Assembly (NCBI GenBank): GCA_035236585.1
Contig: CP141127.1
Location: 63,035,495 to 63,099,494 of the forward strand
Length of the DNA stretch: 64,000 nt
Origin: Warburgia ugandensis
Lineage: Eukaryota; Streptophyta; Magnoliopsida; Canellales; Canellaceae
Reading direction: 5' to 3'
The translations under genes were made by a program, and so were the position numbers. Shown one piece after another: positions 34,948 to 46,500 of the stretch; position 1 is the first letter of the stretch, and each line of letters begins with the position of its first letter. The notes under the pieces were generated by a model. That model searched no databases, was not told the origin of the DNA, and saw only the letters and a program-made list of their open reading frames with translations.

Positions 34948-37900
34948 ACATCATCATCATCATTAAGATCTTATCCCAATTAGGGGTCGACCACATGAAT
35001 CTTATTCATCCATTCCTCTCTGTTAAGTACTGTGGCTTCATTTAGTCCCAAAGTTTTTAAATCTTTTCACACCACTTCTATCCAAGTTCTTTTGGACATT
35101 TCCCTTGCCACTTTAGAACCTTCTACTTGCATTGCCTCACTCCTTCTAACCGATGCCGTTTTTGGTCTCTTTTGGACATGTCCAAACCATCTAAGTCTAC
35201 TTTCCCTCATCTTATTACCTATTGGTGCTACCCCTAAGCTTACTTTAATGTTTTCATTCCTAATTCTATCCTTTCTTGTCTTACCACTCATTCATCTCAA
35301 CATCCTCATTTTTGTGACGCTCATCCTATGAACATGATGTTTCTTAGCTGTCTAACACTCTAATCCATAAAGCATGGCTAGCCTCATGGCCATCCTATAA
35401 AAATTTTCTTTTAGTTTGAGTGGCAACCCCCGATCACACAAAACATCATATGCACATCTCCATTTGTTCCATCCCACTTCGATTATTTGGGTAACATTGC
35501 TCTCAATCTCTCATGAATCATTAATCCTAAGTACCAAAAGTGGTCACTTACTAGGACTTCTTAGTTATCAACCTTAAGTGGTGTTCCTCTCCTACTCCTC
35601 TCCTTGCTAAAATTGCATTTATATATTTTGACTCAGTTTGGCTGATTTTAAATCCTTTATATTCTAATGCTTCTCTCCATAACTTTAGCTTTGTGTTTAT
35701 GCCCTCCCTTGCCTCATCTAGTAAGACTATATCATCTGCAAATAGCATGCACCATGGAATCTCCTTGTGAAAATGTTTTGTTAACTCATCCATTACCAAC
35801 ACGGAAAGGTATGGGCTCAATGCCAATCCTTGGTGCAAACCTACAGTGATAAAAAAATCACTAATCTCACCACTAGTGGACTTAATATTTGTTATCACTC
35901 CCTCTTACATATCGTTAATTATGTCTATATACCATAGCAAAACCCCTTTGGCGCCCAATATCCTCCATATTAACTCTCCAGGGACTCTATCATAAGTTTT
36001 TTCTGAGTCAATAAAGGCCATGTGGAGGTCTTTCCTTCTCTCCCTATATTTCTCTATCAATTGTCATAATAAGAAAATAGCTTCCATGGTAGACCTCCCA
36101 AGCATGAAACCAAACTGGTTCTCCAATACACTTATTTTATGTTGTAGCCTCTTCTTAGTCACTCTTTCAAAAAGTTTCATAGTGTGGCTCATAAGATTGA
36201 TCCCCAGATAATTAGTGCAGCTCTGTATGTCTCATTTATTCTTATAAATTGGTACAATAAAGCCTTTCCTTCATTCATCTAGCATTTTCTTTGATTTTAT
36301 AATCTTGTTAAACAATTTGGTCAAACAAACTACAATATCTCCCATATATTTCCAAACCTCTATTGGTATACCATCGGGCCCCATGACCTTTCTTAATTTC
36401 ATCTTTTTCAAAGCCTCTTTCACTTTAAGTATTCTAATTCAGCATTCATATCTATAATGTCCAATGTTATTTAGGTTTGTAGTATTTTCAATCCTTATAT
36501 TCTTAGAGCCATTGTCATTTAAAAATTTTTGAAAGTAAGTTTCCCCACCTTTGTTTATTCTTGTCATCTCTAACTAGTACCCTTTGATCATCACTTCTAA
36601 TGCACCTAACATAATCAAAGTCCTTACCCTTCTGTTCTCTTTTTTTTTCAAGTTTAAACACATCTTTCTCACCTTCTCTCGATCTTAGTCTGTTATAGAA
36701 ATCATCATATACCTTAAGTTTAGCCTCACTTACTATTCTCTTAGCAACCCTTTTAGCATTCACATATTGTTCATAGTTTTCATTTTTTCTAGTCTTCTAC
36801 CATGCTTTAAAACACACTTGTTTTTCTTTGATAACGTCTTGTACTATTTCACTTCACCACCATGTTTTCTTTACTAATTACCTTTTACCTTTAGATACTC
36901 CTAAGACATATTTTTCCACTTTCTTAATGGACTTAGCCATATTAGTCCAGATGGTGTTAACTTCTATTTGATAATTCCAGTTTCCTTCTACCATCAACTT
37001 AGTTGTGAATGAAGTTATTTTTTCTCCTTTTAACTTCCACCACTTAGTTTTTGGATACCTATTGAGTTCATTTTCTTTCTTTCATCTTTTAATATAAATA
37101 TCTATAACCATTAACTTATGTTGTGAGGTTAAACACTCACTGGGTATCAACTTATAATCCTTACACATTGATCTTTAAGTATTCCTAAGTAGAAAAATGT
37201 CTATTTGGATTTTATGAAGTCCACTTTTAAAGGTTATTAAGTGTTCATCCCCCTTCTTAAAGAATGCATTTGCAATGGCCAGGTTATATGACAAAGCAAA
37301 ATCAAGGATAGTTTCCCCCATCTCATTTCATTCTCCTATATCATACCCTCCATGTATCCTATCATATCCTTCATTTTCTTTTACTACATAACCATTTAAT
37401 TCTCCTCCTATAAATATTCCCTCGATGTTGGGAATTTCTTGCATGACTCCCTCCATATCTTCCCAAAACTGTCTCTTGACTGATTCTTTTAACGTCCACA
37501 ATTTTATCCTTCAATTCTTTATCCACTATTATTCCTACACCATTTCTATTATTATCATTTCCTAGGTACCAAATTTTATACCCATCAATTTCTCTAGTTT
37601 TAGCCCCTTTCCACTTGGTTTATTGGATACAAGCGATGTTGACTCTGCTACGTTTCATCATATCTACGAACTCCAAACTCTTACCTGTCAATGTCCCTAT
37701 ATTCCATGTGATGATATGGATCTTATGCTCTTGAGATATCCTATTTACCCGTGAACTTCTCGACCTTCATGGCATGAACTCATGCCCACTTTTCACTACA
37801 CATGGGATCTAATGTACTACATCACTTTTGAGGGGACGCTTTAGCAGCCCTTGCCCATTTTCCACTACACCCGAGATCCAATGTAGGGTGTCGCTTCTAA

Positions 37901-38209
37901 GGGAATGCCCTAGTAACCCTTGCCCATTTTTCACCACACCTGGGATCCAATGTAACACGTTGCTTATGAGGAACGTCCTAGTTTGAGGGATTGTCAATTT
38001 TTTATTCATGTCATGTTAAGGTTGCTCTACTTTAAAAAAGCTAGAAATTATTTTCATTTCTTACTTACAAACTAATATACAAATGCATATTCATTTGTAA
38101 GTAGGAAAGAAATAACAAAATCATCTTCAACTTCTTCCTTGCCAACTACCACCTAACGCAAGACCCTCCTCCTTTTTCACTTAGGCTTGGGACCAGCATT
38201 GGCGGAGTT
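34948..38209 (-). mobile_element. RTE-clade LINE, nearly full length, inactive
   Basis: On the - strand the 5' end reads CCAATGCTGGTCCCAAGCC (38190s), typical of plant RTE elements. It is followed by an apurinic endonuclease part (TWNIGTLTGKSLEFVDMMKR at about 37650-37710, then GVGIIVDKELKDK, GGYDIGEWNEMGETILDFAL and LITFKSG). A linker follows (AKRIVSEAKLKVYDDFYNRL, 36515-36763). Reverse transcriptase has GLHQGLALSPYLSVLVMDEL and an intact LFADDIVLLDEA catalytic box at about 35715-35750. The C-terminal tail has GKTRKDRIRNE and RLRWFGHVQKRP (35067-35291). The 3' end is a short (GAT)n tail at 34949-34963. Multiple stops and frameshifts break the frame. Confidence 0.88.
37770..37985 (-). repeat. 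About 70-bp repeat, three copies, near the 5' end of the LINE
   Basis: GCCCATTTTTCACTACAC...GGGATCCAATGTA-type units start near 37786, 37851 and 37922. On the - strand they encode a repeated LHWIPGVVKNGQGLL-like peptide (37809-38009). They lie upstream of the endonuclease start, in the LINE's 5' region. Confidence 0.7.
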
Positions 38210-38760
38210 AAACATTCAATTGAAATAAGAAACCAATAAGTTCAGGCACATTCGATTGAAATCCAAAAAGAAAGTTTACAAACATTCAATTGAAATCCTA
38301 CAACAAAAAAATTTACCAACATTTAATTGAAATAAGAAACCAATAAGTTCAAGCTCATTCAATTGAAATACAAAAAAGAAAGTTTACAAACATTCAATTG
38401 AAATGCTACGATAGAAATTTACAAATATTCAATTGAAATCAATAACCTCAAGCACGTCCAGTTGAAAATGAAATCCTAAAACATAAATTTTATAAACATT
38501 CAATTGAAACTCCGTAATTAATATTTAAAAACACTCATATAAAATTAATAATTAACAAGTTCAAGCATAGTCAATTGAAATGAAATCCTAAGATAGAAGT
38601 TTTATAAACATTGAATTGAAATAAAAAATTAAAAAGTTTAGGAACTTCAATTGAAATCTCTAAAAAGAAATTTTTACAAACATTCAATTGAAATCCCAAA
38701 TTTGAAATTTACAAATTTGAAAACTAGTCCAAACATTCAATTGAAATCAAGAGTTGTATG
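38210..38760. repeat. TTCAATTGAA array, right part
   Basis: About a dozen CATTCAATTGAAATC-type boxes occur at 30-65 bp spacing, many in a longer unit with AAGTTCAAGCACA, then ATTCAATTGAAAT, then GAAATTTACAAACATTC. The core TTCAATTGAA is a perfect palindrome. The array could be a subterminal repeat of a DNA transposon or a plain minisatellite. Confidence 0.7.
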
Positions 38761-39590
38761 AGAAAAAGTAAAAATGCACCTAGGAATCTTCTCGAATGTT
38801 AAGTGATGAGTCAAAAACTTTCTAATTTGTCTTGATTCAATCAATAATGCACAATAGGCAAGTAACAAACAAGAACAAAAATAGAAACAAAAAACATAGA
38901 TTAGCAAGAAAAAATCTAAAAATTTATTAGAAAACATCACCAACACTCATTAACAAACTATCTTCAAAAGTTCGTTTGATGTGGATACAAAAAAAGCAAT
39001 GGTAGAGAAGGAAACCAAAAATCCCTTCTTGTATCATTCTTCAAATCCCCAACTATAGGTGTCCCTCTGATGGTTCTTGATATGCTTTGTAATTTAGAAG
39101 AAAGTTGAAACACAAAATGGATTTTAGTGCCTACTTTCCAGTCATTCATGGTCCTTGCATCTTCCATTGCCTACAATGAATTAGGTCGAAGAGTTCTCTC
39201 TTCTTCTCTTCTAGTGTTCTAGAGTTTCCTGGAAAGAACGAAGCAGAGAAAAAAGTTTTTTTATTTTTTATTTTTTATTTTTTTGTGTTTTGTACTTTGT
39301 TGAGAAACTAAAGAAGAAAAACAAAAAAGGCTTTTTTGAAACTGAAATGACATATTTAACCATTACGCATAAGATATTGAAGTAGCTTACCATTGGAAAA
39401 AGTGAAGAAGCTTATATATTATGGAAATTTCCTCGTAATTGTTTGCACTGGGCAAGGTTCCCAATCTCCAATGGTATGACAAATAAAGTTTGATTTAAAA
39501 TAGGAGTGTGGAGCTTGAAATTGACCCCTTTTGGCACTAGCACTAGTCCCATCGGCCATTATCATTAGTATGGTACAAGAATGACAACTT
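38761..39590. other. Unassigned stretch
   Basis: A - strand frame from 39167 to 38964 starts MEDARTMNDWKVGTKIHF and matches nothing I know. The CTTCTCTTCT-rich sequence upstream of it (39195-39250) looks like a 5' leader or promoter, so a lost transposon gene is possible. No other gene is seen. Confidence 0.35.
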
Positions 39591-39599
39591 AGATGAAAA

Positions 39600-39888
39600 G
39601 GTTTAATTATAAAAAAAATAAAAAACCCTTAAACTTTTACTATTTTTTTCAAAAATATCCTGGACTTCAAATTCTTTCAATAAAATCTTATTTTTGTCAT
39701 ATTTTATCAGTTTTTCCTCCATTAAGAGAGCTCACTATGTCAAAATATGCTATTGTTGTGGCATTTGACTTGGTCAATCGACATTAGCTTGCAAAGTTAG
39801 CATATAACAATTGAAAAAGGAAAAGAAAGATAAAACCCAACAACTTTACCTTTTCCTTCTTTCTTCCCTAAAAAACCTTAGCTTTGCA
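39600..39888 (+). repeat. MULE left terminal inverted repeat
   Basis: Pairs with 40603-40846 in inverse orientation; the best-preserved block is around 39815-39870. Confidence 0.75.
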
Positions 39889-40602
39889 AACCTTTTTTCT
39901 CCAAACCCCATTTCTAGTTATGGATTGTTGCCACAATTAAGGTGTAGTAACAGTGAGTAGAATTTATATTAACAGGTCTAGTTGACTAGCTTCTAGACTG
40001 CTGCTATGATTAAGGTGTATTAACATGTCTATTTGTAAATGTAGCAGTCCCTTTGTTTCTACTACATGAATGAAATTACTTCATGAGCCTTTTATTTATG
40101 TTGTGTGCTTGTTTTTCTAGGAACCCTTGTTTCTACTTTTTGCAAGTTTCTGTAGAATACTTTTTTCTGCTATTTGCAAGTTTTGCACACTAATTGGCAC
40201 CAACATAATTTATTGCCACCTATGGTAAAAATATATCGTGGCCCTTACACATTTGGAGTCTTTACTACTATTGGCTATGAAACCTTAACACTTAATCACT
40301 TGTGGAATATTTTGGTTAAGAAGCAATGCCTATGATCTAATTGATTCAGCCATCGAAAAATTAAAGTAAGTAGTTGATTAACATTGGGGTCTCGTCCTCA
40401 TCACAAGAATCCATGAGACACATGTAACAATCCAAATTAACGATAGAGAGTACGAACATAATATGCAATCTCATGGTTCAAAAACACATTGGAAAGAGGG
40501 AATTATGAGAAAGGATGTAATTATAGGGAATTTCATCAAAGTTAGAACAGGCACCTAATAATATATTTCAATTTCATAATGAAAAATTAGTTTTCTAAGA
40601 TT

Positions 40603-40846
40603 AGAGCTTTGGGGTTTCTCAAAGAAGAAAGAAAGTAGGGAAAGTTAAAGTTGTTGGGTTTTTATCTTTCTTTTCCTTTTTAACATGGCAAGTACATTCC
40701 AAGTCAACTTCACATTTTGACCAAATGAGCTCTATTAATGGAGAAGGACAAAATTGACAAAATGCGACAATTAAAGCGTCTATGTAGGATATTTATATAT
40801 AAAAAAATTAGTAAGAGTTCAATTTTTGTTTTTTTATGATTAAGCC
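40603..40846 (-). repeat. MULE right terminal inverted repeat
   Basis: Inverse of 39600-39888; the best-preserved block is around 40630-40680. It is shorter by small deletions. Confidence 0.75.
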
Positions 40847-40855
40847 ATATGAAAA

Positions 40856-42039
40856 TCTCACAAATAAAGCATCCTAAAAAGAGAGTGTAATTCCACAAAC
40901 ATGATAATATAGATTTCTATTATTGATTACATACACTCATTGGGTCCTTGAGAATTGACATGAACTTTTGCGTGCTGTCACTGATTATTTTCACCTTGCC
41001 AACATGCATTAAAAAATAGAAAGAGACATATCTAAGGTTGAACACATATCATATTTTCACAACTAATCCTTTCCTTTCATATAAAAATACCATTTGTTTA
41101 AGACTAAAATTTAAGTCTTTCTTCCTTTCTATTTGTGCCTATTAAATATTGCATAACTTTTTATTTTTCACTATTGTTTGCAAGAACTAAAGAAAAATAG
41201 AAAAGGAAAGTAGATTTCTCATTGATTTTGCTAATTTTAGAAGTGAAGTTAGACAAGATAGAAATGAGGAGATCATTGAATGTGAAGGAAGAAAAGACTT
41301 GGTGGATCTCATGGCCCGATTTTGTTATGGGCACCCATTTCTTCACATTTGGGTCACAAGGGTATTTCTAACCCAAATTGGCAAGTCAATTTCCAAATCA
41401 GGTGGTTAACTACTACATAGGCAGGACATGGTAGTACCATCTTAATGGAGTTTAGTGCAAGATTAGTTTGAAACACTTTAAAATGTTTTAGGGGGCTCTC
41501 TAGAGAAGTTTGGGATTAAAATGAAACATTGGCCAAAGTTCCATAAAAATGATTATTTTGCCTATGAGAATAAGGGAATATTTTCAGAATTAAAGATAAA
41601 TAGCAATAGATAATAGATACAATATAATAAAATGTTGGACCAAACTCTATTAGTTTGATGATAACAAAACTTTCTACCTTTTTTCTATCTAGTTTCGTGC
41701 ATGTGCAAGTTTGTATCTAAGGTTACAAGTAATACCACTAAGACTTGAATGAAATGGCATACTTGAACATGAGAACATCGAATTTGGTTAATGGGTTGGA
41801 TAACAAGATATCTAGTTAAGTAAAGTTAGTATTCTAGTTATATTGAGCAATTTTTGTCAACTATGTTTGGAAAGATGATCAATTGTCAAGAATCTAATCA
41901 ATTAGTTTGTTGAAGTCAACTAATTTGGCAAAAACAATCAATTGAGACCAAAATCTACTCACCCATCTAGCACTAATAAGTTTGACATGATGCAAAGTTT
42001 TCAAAGGATTCCGAAACCAATAATTAAATGATTAATCAA
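40856..42039. other. Intergenic stretch, nothing recognised
   Basis: AT-rich sequence with only short chance frames. From about 41860 it has scattered TCAACTA and AATCAATTGA boxes, possibly an old LTR remnant. Confidence 0.4.
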
Positions 42040-42142
42040 CCACGCGCTACGGCACTGAAGTAACCCATGCCATACTCCGAGGAAAACCTCGAACGACCTT
42101 CAACAAAAGGGTACCTGTACCCGAAACCAACACAGGTGGGTA
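42040..42142 (+). pseudogene. Plastid 23S rRNA fragment in nuclear DNA (NUPT)
   Basis: About 100 bases match the plant plastid 23S rRNA gene almost without gaps. They include CGCGCTACGGCACTGAAGTA, ACCCATGCCATACTCC, CTCGAACGACCTTCAACAAA, GGGTACCTGTACCCGAAACC and ACACAGGTGGGTA. Only a few substitutions are visible. The match stops abruptly on both sides in AT-rich nuclear sequence, so this is a transferred fragment and not an rRNA gene. Confidence 0.88.
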
Positions 42143-43096
42143 AAAAAAAGAGTTAACTAAATTTGAAGAATTTAGCTGCTTTTAGAAGTCTAGTCAGTTG
42201 ACCAAAAAATCAATTCAACTACTTTTGTGTACTCTCTAGTGATGTTATTGGACTTACACTAATATTTTGAGTCAACTATTTTTGACACTTATAGCTGTTT
42301 CTTTTGGCTTGAGGAATTCCAATTGACTGATTGAGTCAACTAATCACAAAGTGAAATGGATTTCATTTCTGGGTAGAGAAAAGCCAAAGTGGATAGCTGA
42401 AGTATGAAGAACTAGTTAACCATCTGTGGACTCTCTAGGAATAAGTCACTATTTTAAAAATATAATTATCTGTCAATAAATAACTAGTCGGTTCTAGGTC
42501 ATCTTTGATGAATCCAAAAGCTATTACACTATAAACTAGAGACTACAGAGAATAGGTCCACTAAAAAGAATGAATGAATGAATAGGTCACAAACAAATGA
42601 ATGAATAGGTCCACTAAAAAGAAGCTAAAATGTAAAGCAAGCATACATTTTTTAAGCCGCTCTCATGCAACTATAGTACAACCTATTAGGTCAAATAATT
42701 TCTAAAGAGAAAAAATGTAATTATAGCATACAAATGGTCTCATTGTGATTACAGCGTAAGAATTCCAAAAGTGGATGACTAGCCCATTTTTCCCAATAGT
42801 TGTTTTATGAATTTTTTGAAAAAATGCCATTACATTTTGAAACGTTACAGTTTTGTGTGGATAGTTATTGCAAGAAAATGGATAAGTATAGACAAAAATG
42901 AAAAAACACAGATTTTGTATAAAATAATACACAACGAGACAACAACAACATTAAATTATCAAGATTTTTCCAATAAAATAATCCCGCCAAGTGAGGAAAA
43001 ATCCTTTTCCTCAACCAAAAAAAGAAGTAAAAAGAAAATCTCTGGCCCAGGGATATGGACCTACCGTTTGTGGTTTTACAAATCCATTACATAAAT
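42143..43096. other. Region downstream of UFL1, nothing recognised
   Basis: It contains AGTCAACTA-type short repeats (42180-42450) and a small duplication of ATAGGTCCACTAAAAAGAA (about 42553 and 42605). The 42807-43094 frame is A-rich and matches nothing. Confidence 0.4.
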
Positions 43097-43215
43097 AAAA
43101 AAGGGCAGCCCGATTGTACAAAGCTCCTGCTATGCAGGATTCAAGAATGGGACGGACCACAAGGGTCCATAGTATACAACGTTACCTTGTATTCTGCAAA
43201 CTGCTGTTTCAACAC
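43097..43215 (-). mobile_element. Au-like tRNA SINE, 5'-truncated copy
   Basis: On the + strand it starts AAAAAAGGGCAGCCCG, the inverse of the family's GGGCTGCCCTTTT end. It runs through GGACCACAAGGGTCCATAG to CTGCTGTTTCAACACC, where the match stops before the tRNA-like promoter boxes. It lies just downstream of the UFL1 stop, possibly in the 3' untranslated region. Confidence 0.75.
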
Positions 43216-43457
43216 CTTGCATAAATGTAATCTTCAAATTAATGCTGCTTACCTAGACATGCATTACCGTCATCTGATTGACCTGACAAATGTCAAGTGA
43301 AGAGACGTCTGTATGGTAAAATGCTGCTTGATTGATGGTGGATAAATGTAAGAACCCTCGGTGTGTAGGCATATGTCAGTGCGCCTCAAAACTCTTTTAA
43401 GTTAGAAAAGAAAATTGAGCTTTCCACCGTTCTATTCGTGTATAAAGGAATTCCTCG

Positions 43458-43559
43458 TCATGATTCTGGGTTTTTCAGTACCAAGGATTTCAGTTCAGGC
43501 ATTTGGCTTTCCAAGAACTCCCGCTTGCTCAAAATTCTATCTGATGTGCAGTCCTGCTC
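43458..43559 (-). CDS. UFL1: UFL1 last exon with stop codon
   Basis: EQDCTSDRILSKREFLESQM then PELKSLVLKNPES and TGA. Acceptor TTCTGCAG. This is the expected plant UFL1 C-terminus. I see no clear AATAAA in the next 250 bases downstream. Confidence 0.92.
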   Translation of the reverse strand, partial: EQDCTSDRILSKREFLESQMPELKSLVLKNPES

Positions 43560-46500
43560 CTGCAGAAGAAATAGCATTTGCCGTCAGAATAATTACATTT
43601 TAACAAATGACGAAACACAATCAACATTGCAGCATATCTTTCTTATATTCAACAATCTAGCGACTAACAATCATTATATGGCCCAGCTGAAGCACTTAAA
43701 ACTCCATTCTCAGTACCAAAACAGAAGCTGACGAAGCTGTCTGACACCGGTTTAAAAATTAATGTTTCTTTAAGACTTGCAATCCATCTTGCTCTGTCTC
43801 ATTATCCTTTCTCCATCAACGGAACCAAACACTGCCACATCGCACTCAGTTAATCCCTCGGGAGCCAGGTTTAAACTGCTAATGTCAGATGCTCTTGCTA
43901 ACATTTTCCTTCTGTTGTCAGTGCTCCAAACGTCTTTTCATTTACTTTTCATCCTAAAAGTTAATTCAAAAAGCAAGGTGAGGAGAGCTACAAAGGACAA
44001 AACACCGTGGCACCTTAGGAGCAGAGTCACAGCCAGACGAGTAATGTCCAAACAGAGAAAATAATAATAGAATATAAATTTTAAATTCCCATTTCGATGC
44101 AAAGAGGACACTGAAGTGTCAAATTCCCACAGCAATATCCAATATAAATACCAAGTTCTTGCAGAAGTTTCGAAACTGTTTTACCATCTTTAAATTCTGA
44201 AAGAAACATCATCTCATTAACCTTTAAAGATGATGAAAAAGAGAGAGTGCCTGAAGTTGATTAGTTTGCAAAAGTTACACACACTTGATACAAGAACAAA
44301 CAAAGATTTCAGCCCCCTTTCAAGTGATGGTTCTCTGAACCTTTGGAACTCAGGGATCAAAGGAGGATCAGTGGAAACACATGTAATTGATAAAAGCAAA
44401 CAAATGAAGATCAAGAGGAAGACAAATTCTTCTGTTTTCTTTTAAACATGTTTTGCATGCTGAAAACTACGAGGCAAACAAACTTTTTTGGAGTTTCTCT
44501 AGAACCTATTTGACCCCGAATAAGCAAGGATCGGAAGCTGTCCTATTTACCATGTAACCACTACAATGCCAAATTCCCTGAAAGAGGCTTCCTCTCTGAA
44601 CCAAAATTGAGAATGTAAGCAGGACTAGCAAACAGCCCTTCATCTTTCAGAAAACCAAGGCAGGATGTTGAAATCATTAAGTTAAGCTACCACAAGACAA
44701 TGATAGGAACTTCATAAAGGTCTTCAGTCAAAGCTGAATTACTAAAGAAAAGGGCAACCCGGTGCATGAAGCTCCCTCGTATGCAGGGCCTGGGAAAGGA
44801 GCGGACCACAAAGGGTATAAAGTATGCAGCCTTACCTTGCATTTTTGCAGGAGACTGTTTCCATGTGGTCTGCCCCTTCCGTGGACCCCGCTTACGTGAG
44901 AGCTTCATGCACTGGGCTGCGGTTTCCATGCCTCAAACCTATAACCTCCAATTCACATGGCGACAACAATATTGTTGCAACACAGCTGAACTACTACATA
45001 AAATTGAAAACAAAGATATCTATCTGCTCCAGTGCAGATCCAACAAGTTTGCTTCTCAACGCAGTGACAGCCAAAACTGAAAAACTTAGTCTTTAGAAAC
45101 AAAGTTGTCCTTGAGAAAAATCCAACACTGCCATGATAAATCTAGTCAATGTTGATGCCCCTGGAAGCAATGTCCTTGCCATGCTCTTACTTATGAACCA
45201 CCTTCACAAAAATTAAACCAGAAAGCTCAGTGAAAATAAATGACCTAAAAAAAATGTGTCACCTTGACAAAAAGTGTTCTACCTTGTCATTAGAGAAAAG
45301 GACAAATACTGGTGAATAAAAAGCAACTTAAGTGTCTTTCCTATAAGAGATAGATCTTATCTTCCAAGAAATATGACAAGAAGAAATAAATTATCCCCTA
45401 AAATCTGGTGTTAGCCACATCAAAAATATTAGAGGAGCAAATACAAGGTTTAAGTGGTCACTAACAATTAATAGTTCAAATAAAAAAGGCTAGAACTGTA
45501 ATGTAATATGTCTACTCACATCTCCTGTTGCAGCTGCTAGCAAAGCCAAGAGGGTAACTGTTGCTGAGTGGTAATCCATTAGGACTTTATGCAATGAGTC
45601 ATCCAATTTATTCTACATAGTTGAAGAAGTGTTGTAAGAATAAAGCCTGAAGATTAGGAGGCCAGTAGAAAGAAAACTAGCTATGAATAAATCATCATCG
45701 CACAGGTTAGCTGGAATTTTCTATTGTATGAGTAATTTCTTATTTAAAATGGGACCATTTATACACCACCTTTCCAACTTAGGATGAGCCACGAAACCAC
45801 GTCCCAACTATTAAGGATATCTCAACCAACATTCCCAAAATTGGTGTTGTAACAAAGACTATTTGAGTTCTAAAGAATTTGATCTCGATTATTAATCTTT
45901 AATTAGGGCCAGGGTTTGAAATAGAGTTTACATGTCACTGCTAAATTATATCTGAGACTTGTCCATTTGGTGATACAGACCATTCATCTGGTAGGTTGTG
46001 CTTAGATTTGCATACCCAGACAACCATCTCCCCTGCTACACTATACCACCAATGTTCCAGGGTACATAATAGACAGTTGGTCATACATAGGAAAAAATTG
46101 CCATCAAAAAGCTTCAGAGCAGGATTTGTTTTCTCGTAAGGCAACTACCACACAAGCAACTAAGACCTGTGGTTCTTAACTCTTTTATTCAAAACAGATA
46201 AGAAGTCAAAAATAAAGGTAGTTGAAATCAGTTTAATCAAGATTTAGCATGCATTTTTTGGGGACGGCCTACGTCGGATGGCTTCATTGATGAATTGTAG
46301 GATCACCAAATGGTGGCTCAATATAGACTTAGTAACATGTGTAAATCTATGGATTCACATGAAATCTTTCCTTCAGGTCTCCTTTTTGTTTCTCTCGTTA
46401 CAAAGACCCCACAAAATCACACAAAGTGTCACTTACCAAAAGATATCCATTGGCTTGGAGAGGAGAGTGAGTCCAAATAGTTGTTCACCAACAATTTTAT

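Larger units (their letters stand above)
39600..40846. mobile_element. Non-autonomous MULE with long terminal inverted repeats
   Basis: Imperfect inverted repeats of about 245-290 bp lie at 39600-39888 and 40603-40846. Both ends start GGYTTAATYATAAAAAAA and share GAGCTCA, GTCAAAAT, GACTTGG, AAAAAGGAAAAGAAAGATAA and CCCAACAACTTTA. Nine-base flanks AGATGAAAA (39591-39599) and ATATGAAAA (40847-40855) differ at one base, as expected for an old MULE target duplication. The 0.7-kb middle has no transposase and no recognisable captured gene. Confidence 0.82.
43560..45519 (-). other. UFL1 intron (1.96 kb)
   Basis: Contains the composite SINE at 44747-44990. Otherwise no gene; the frames at 43777-44064 and 44230-44445 are unrecognised chance frames. 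Confidence 0.7.

Noticed and set aside
34929-38226. Certain 17-bp LINE target duplication
   Set aside because: The motif is also the array unit, so it is reported only as possible.
42040-42142. Functional rRNA gene
   Set aside because: Only about 100 bases of plastid 23S are present.
44687-44929. 80-codon - strand frame with GPRKGQTTWKQ-like sequence
   Set aside because: Lies entirely in the composite SINE; such frames recur with the repeat.
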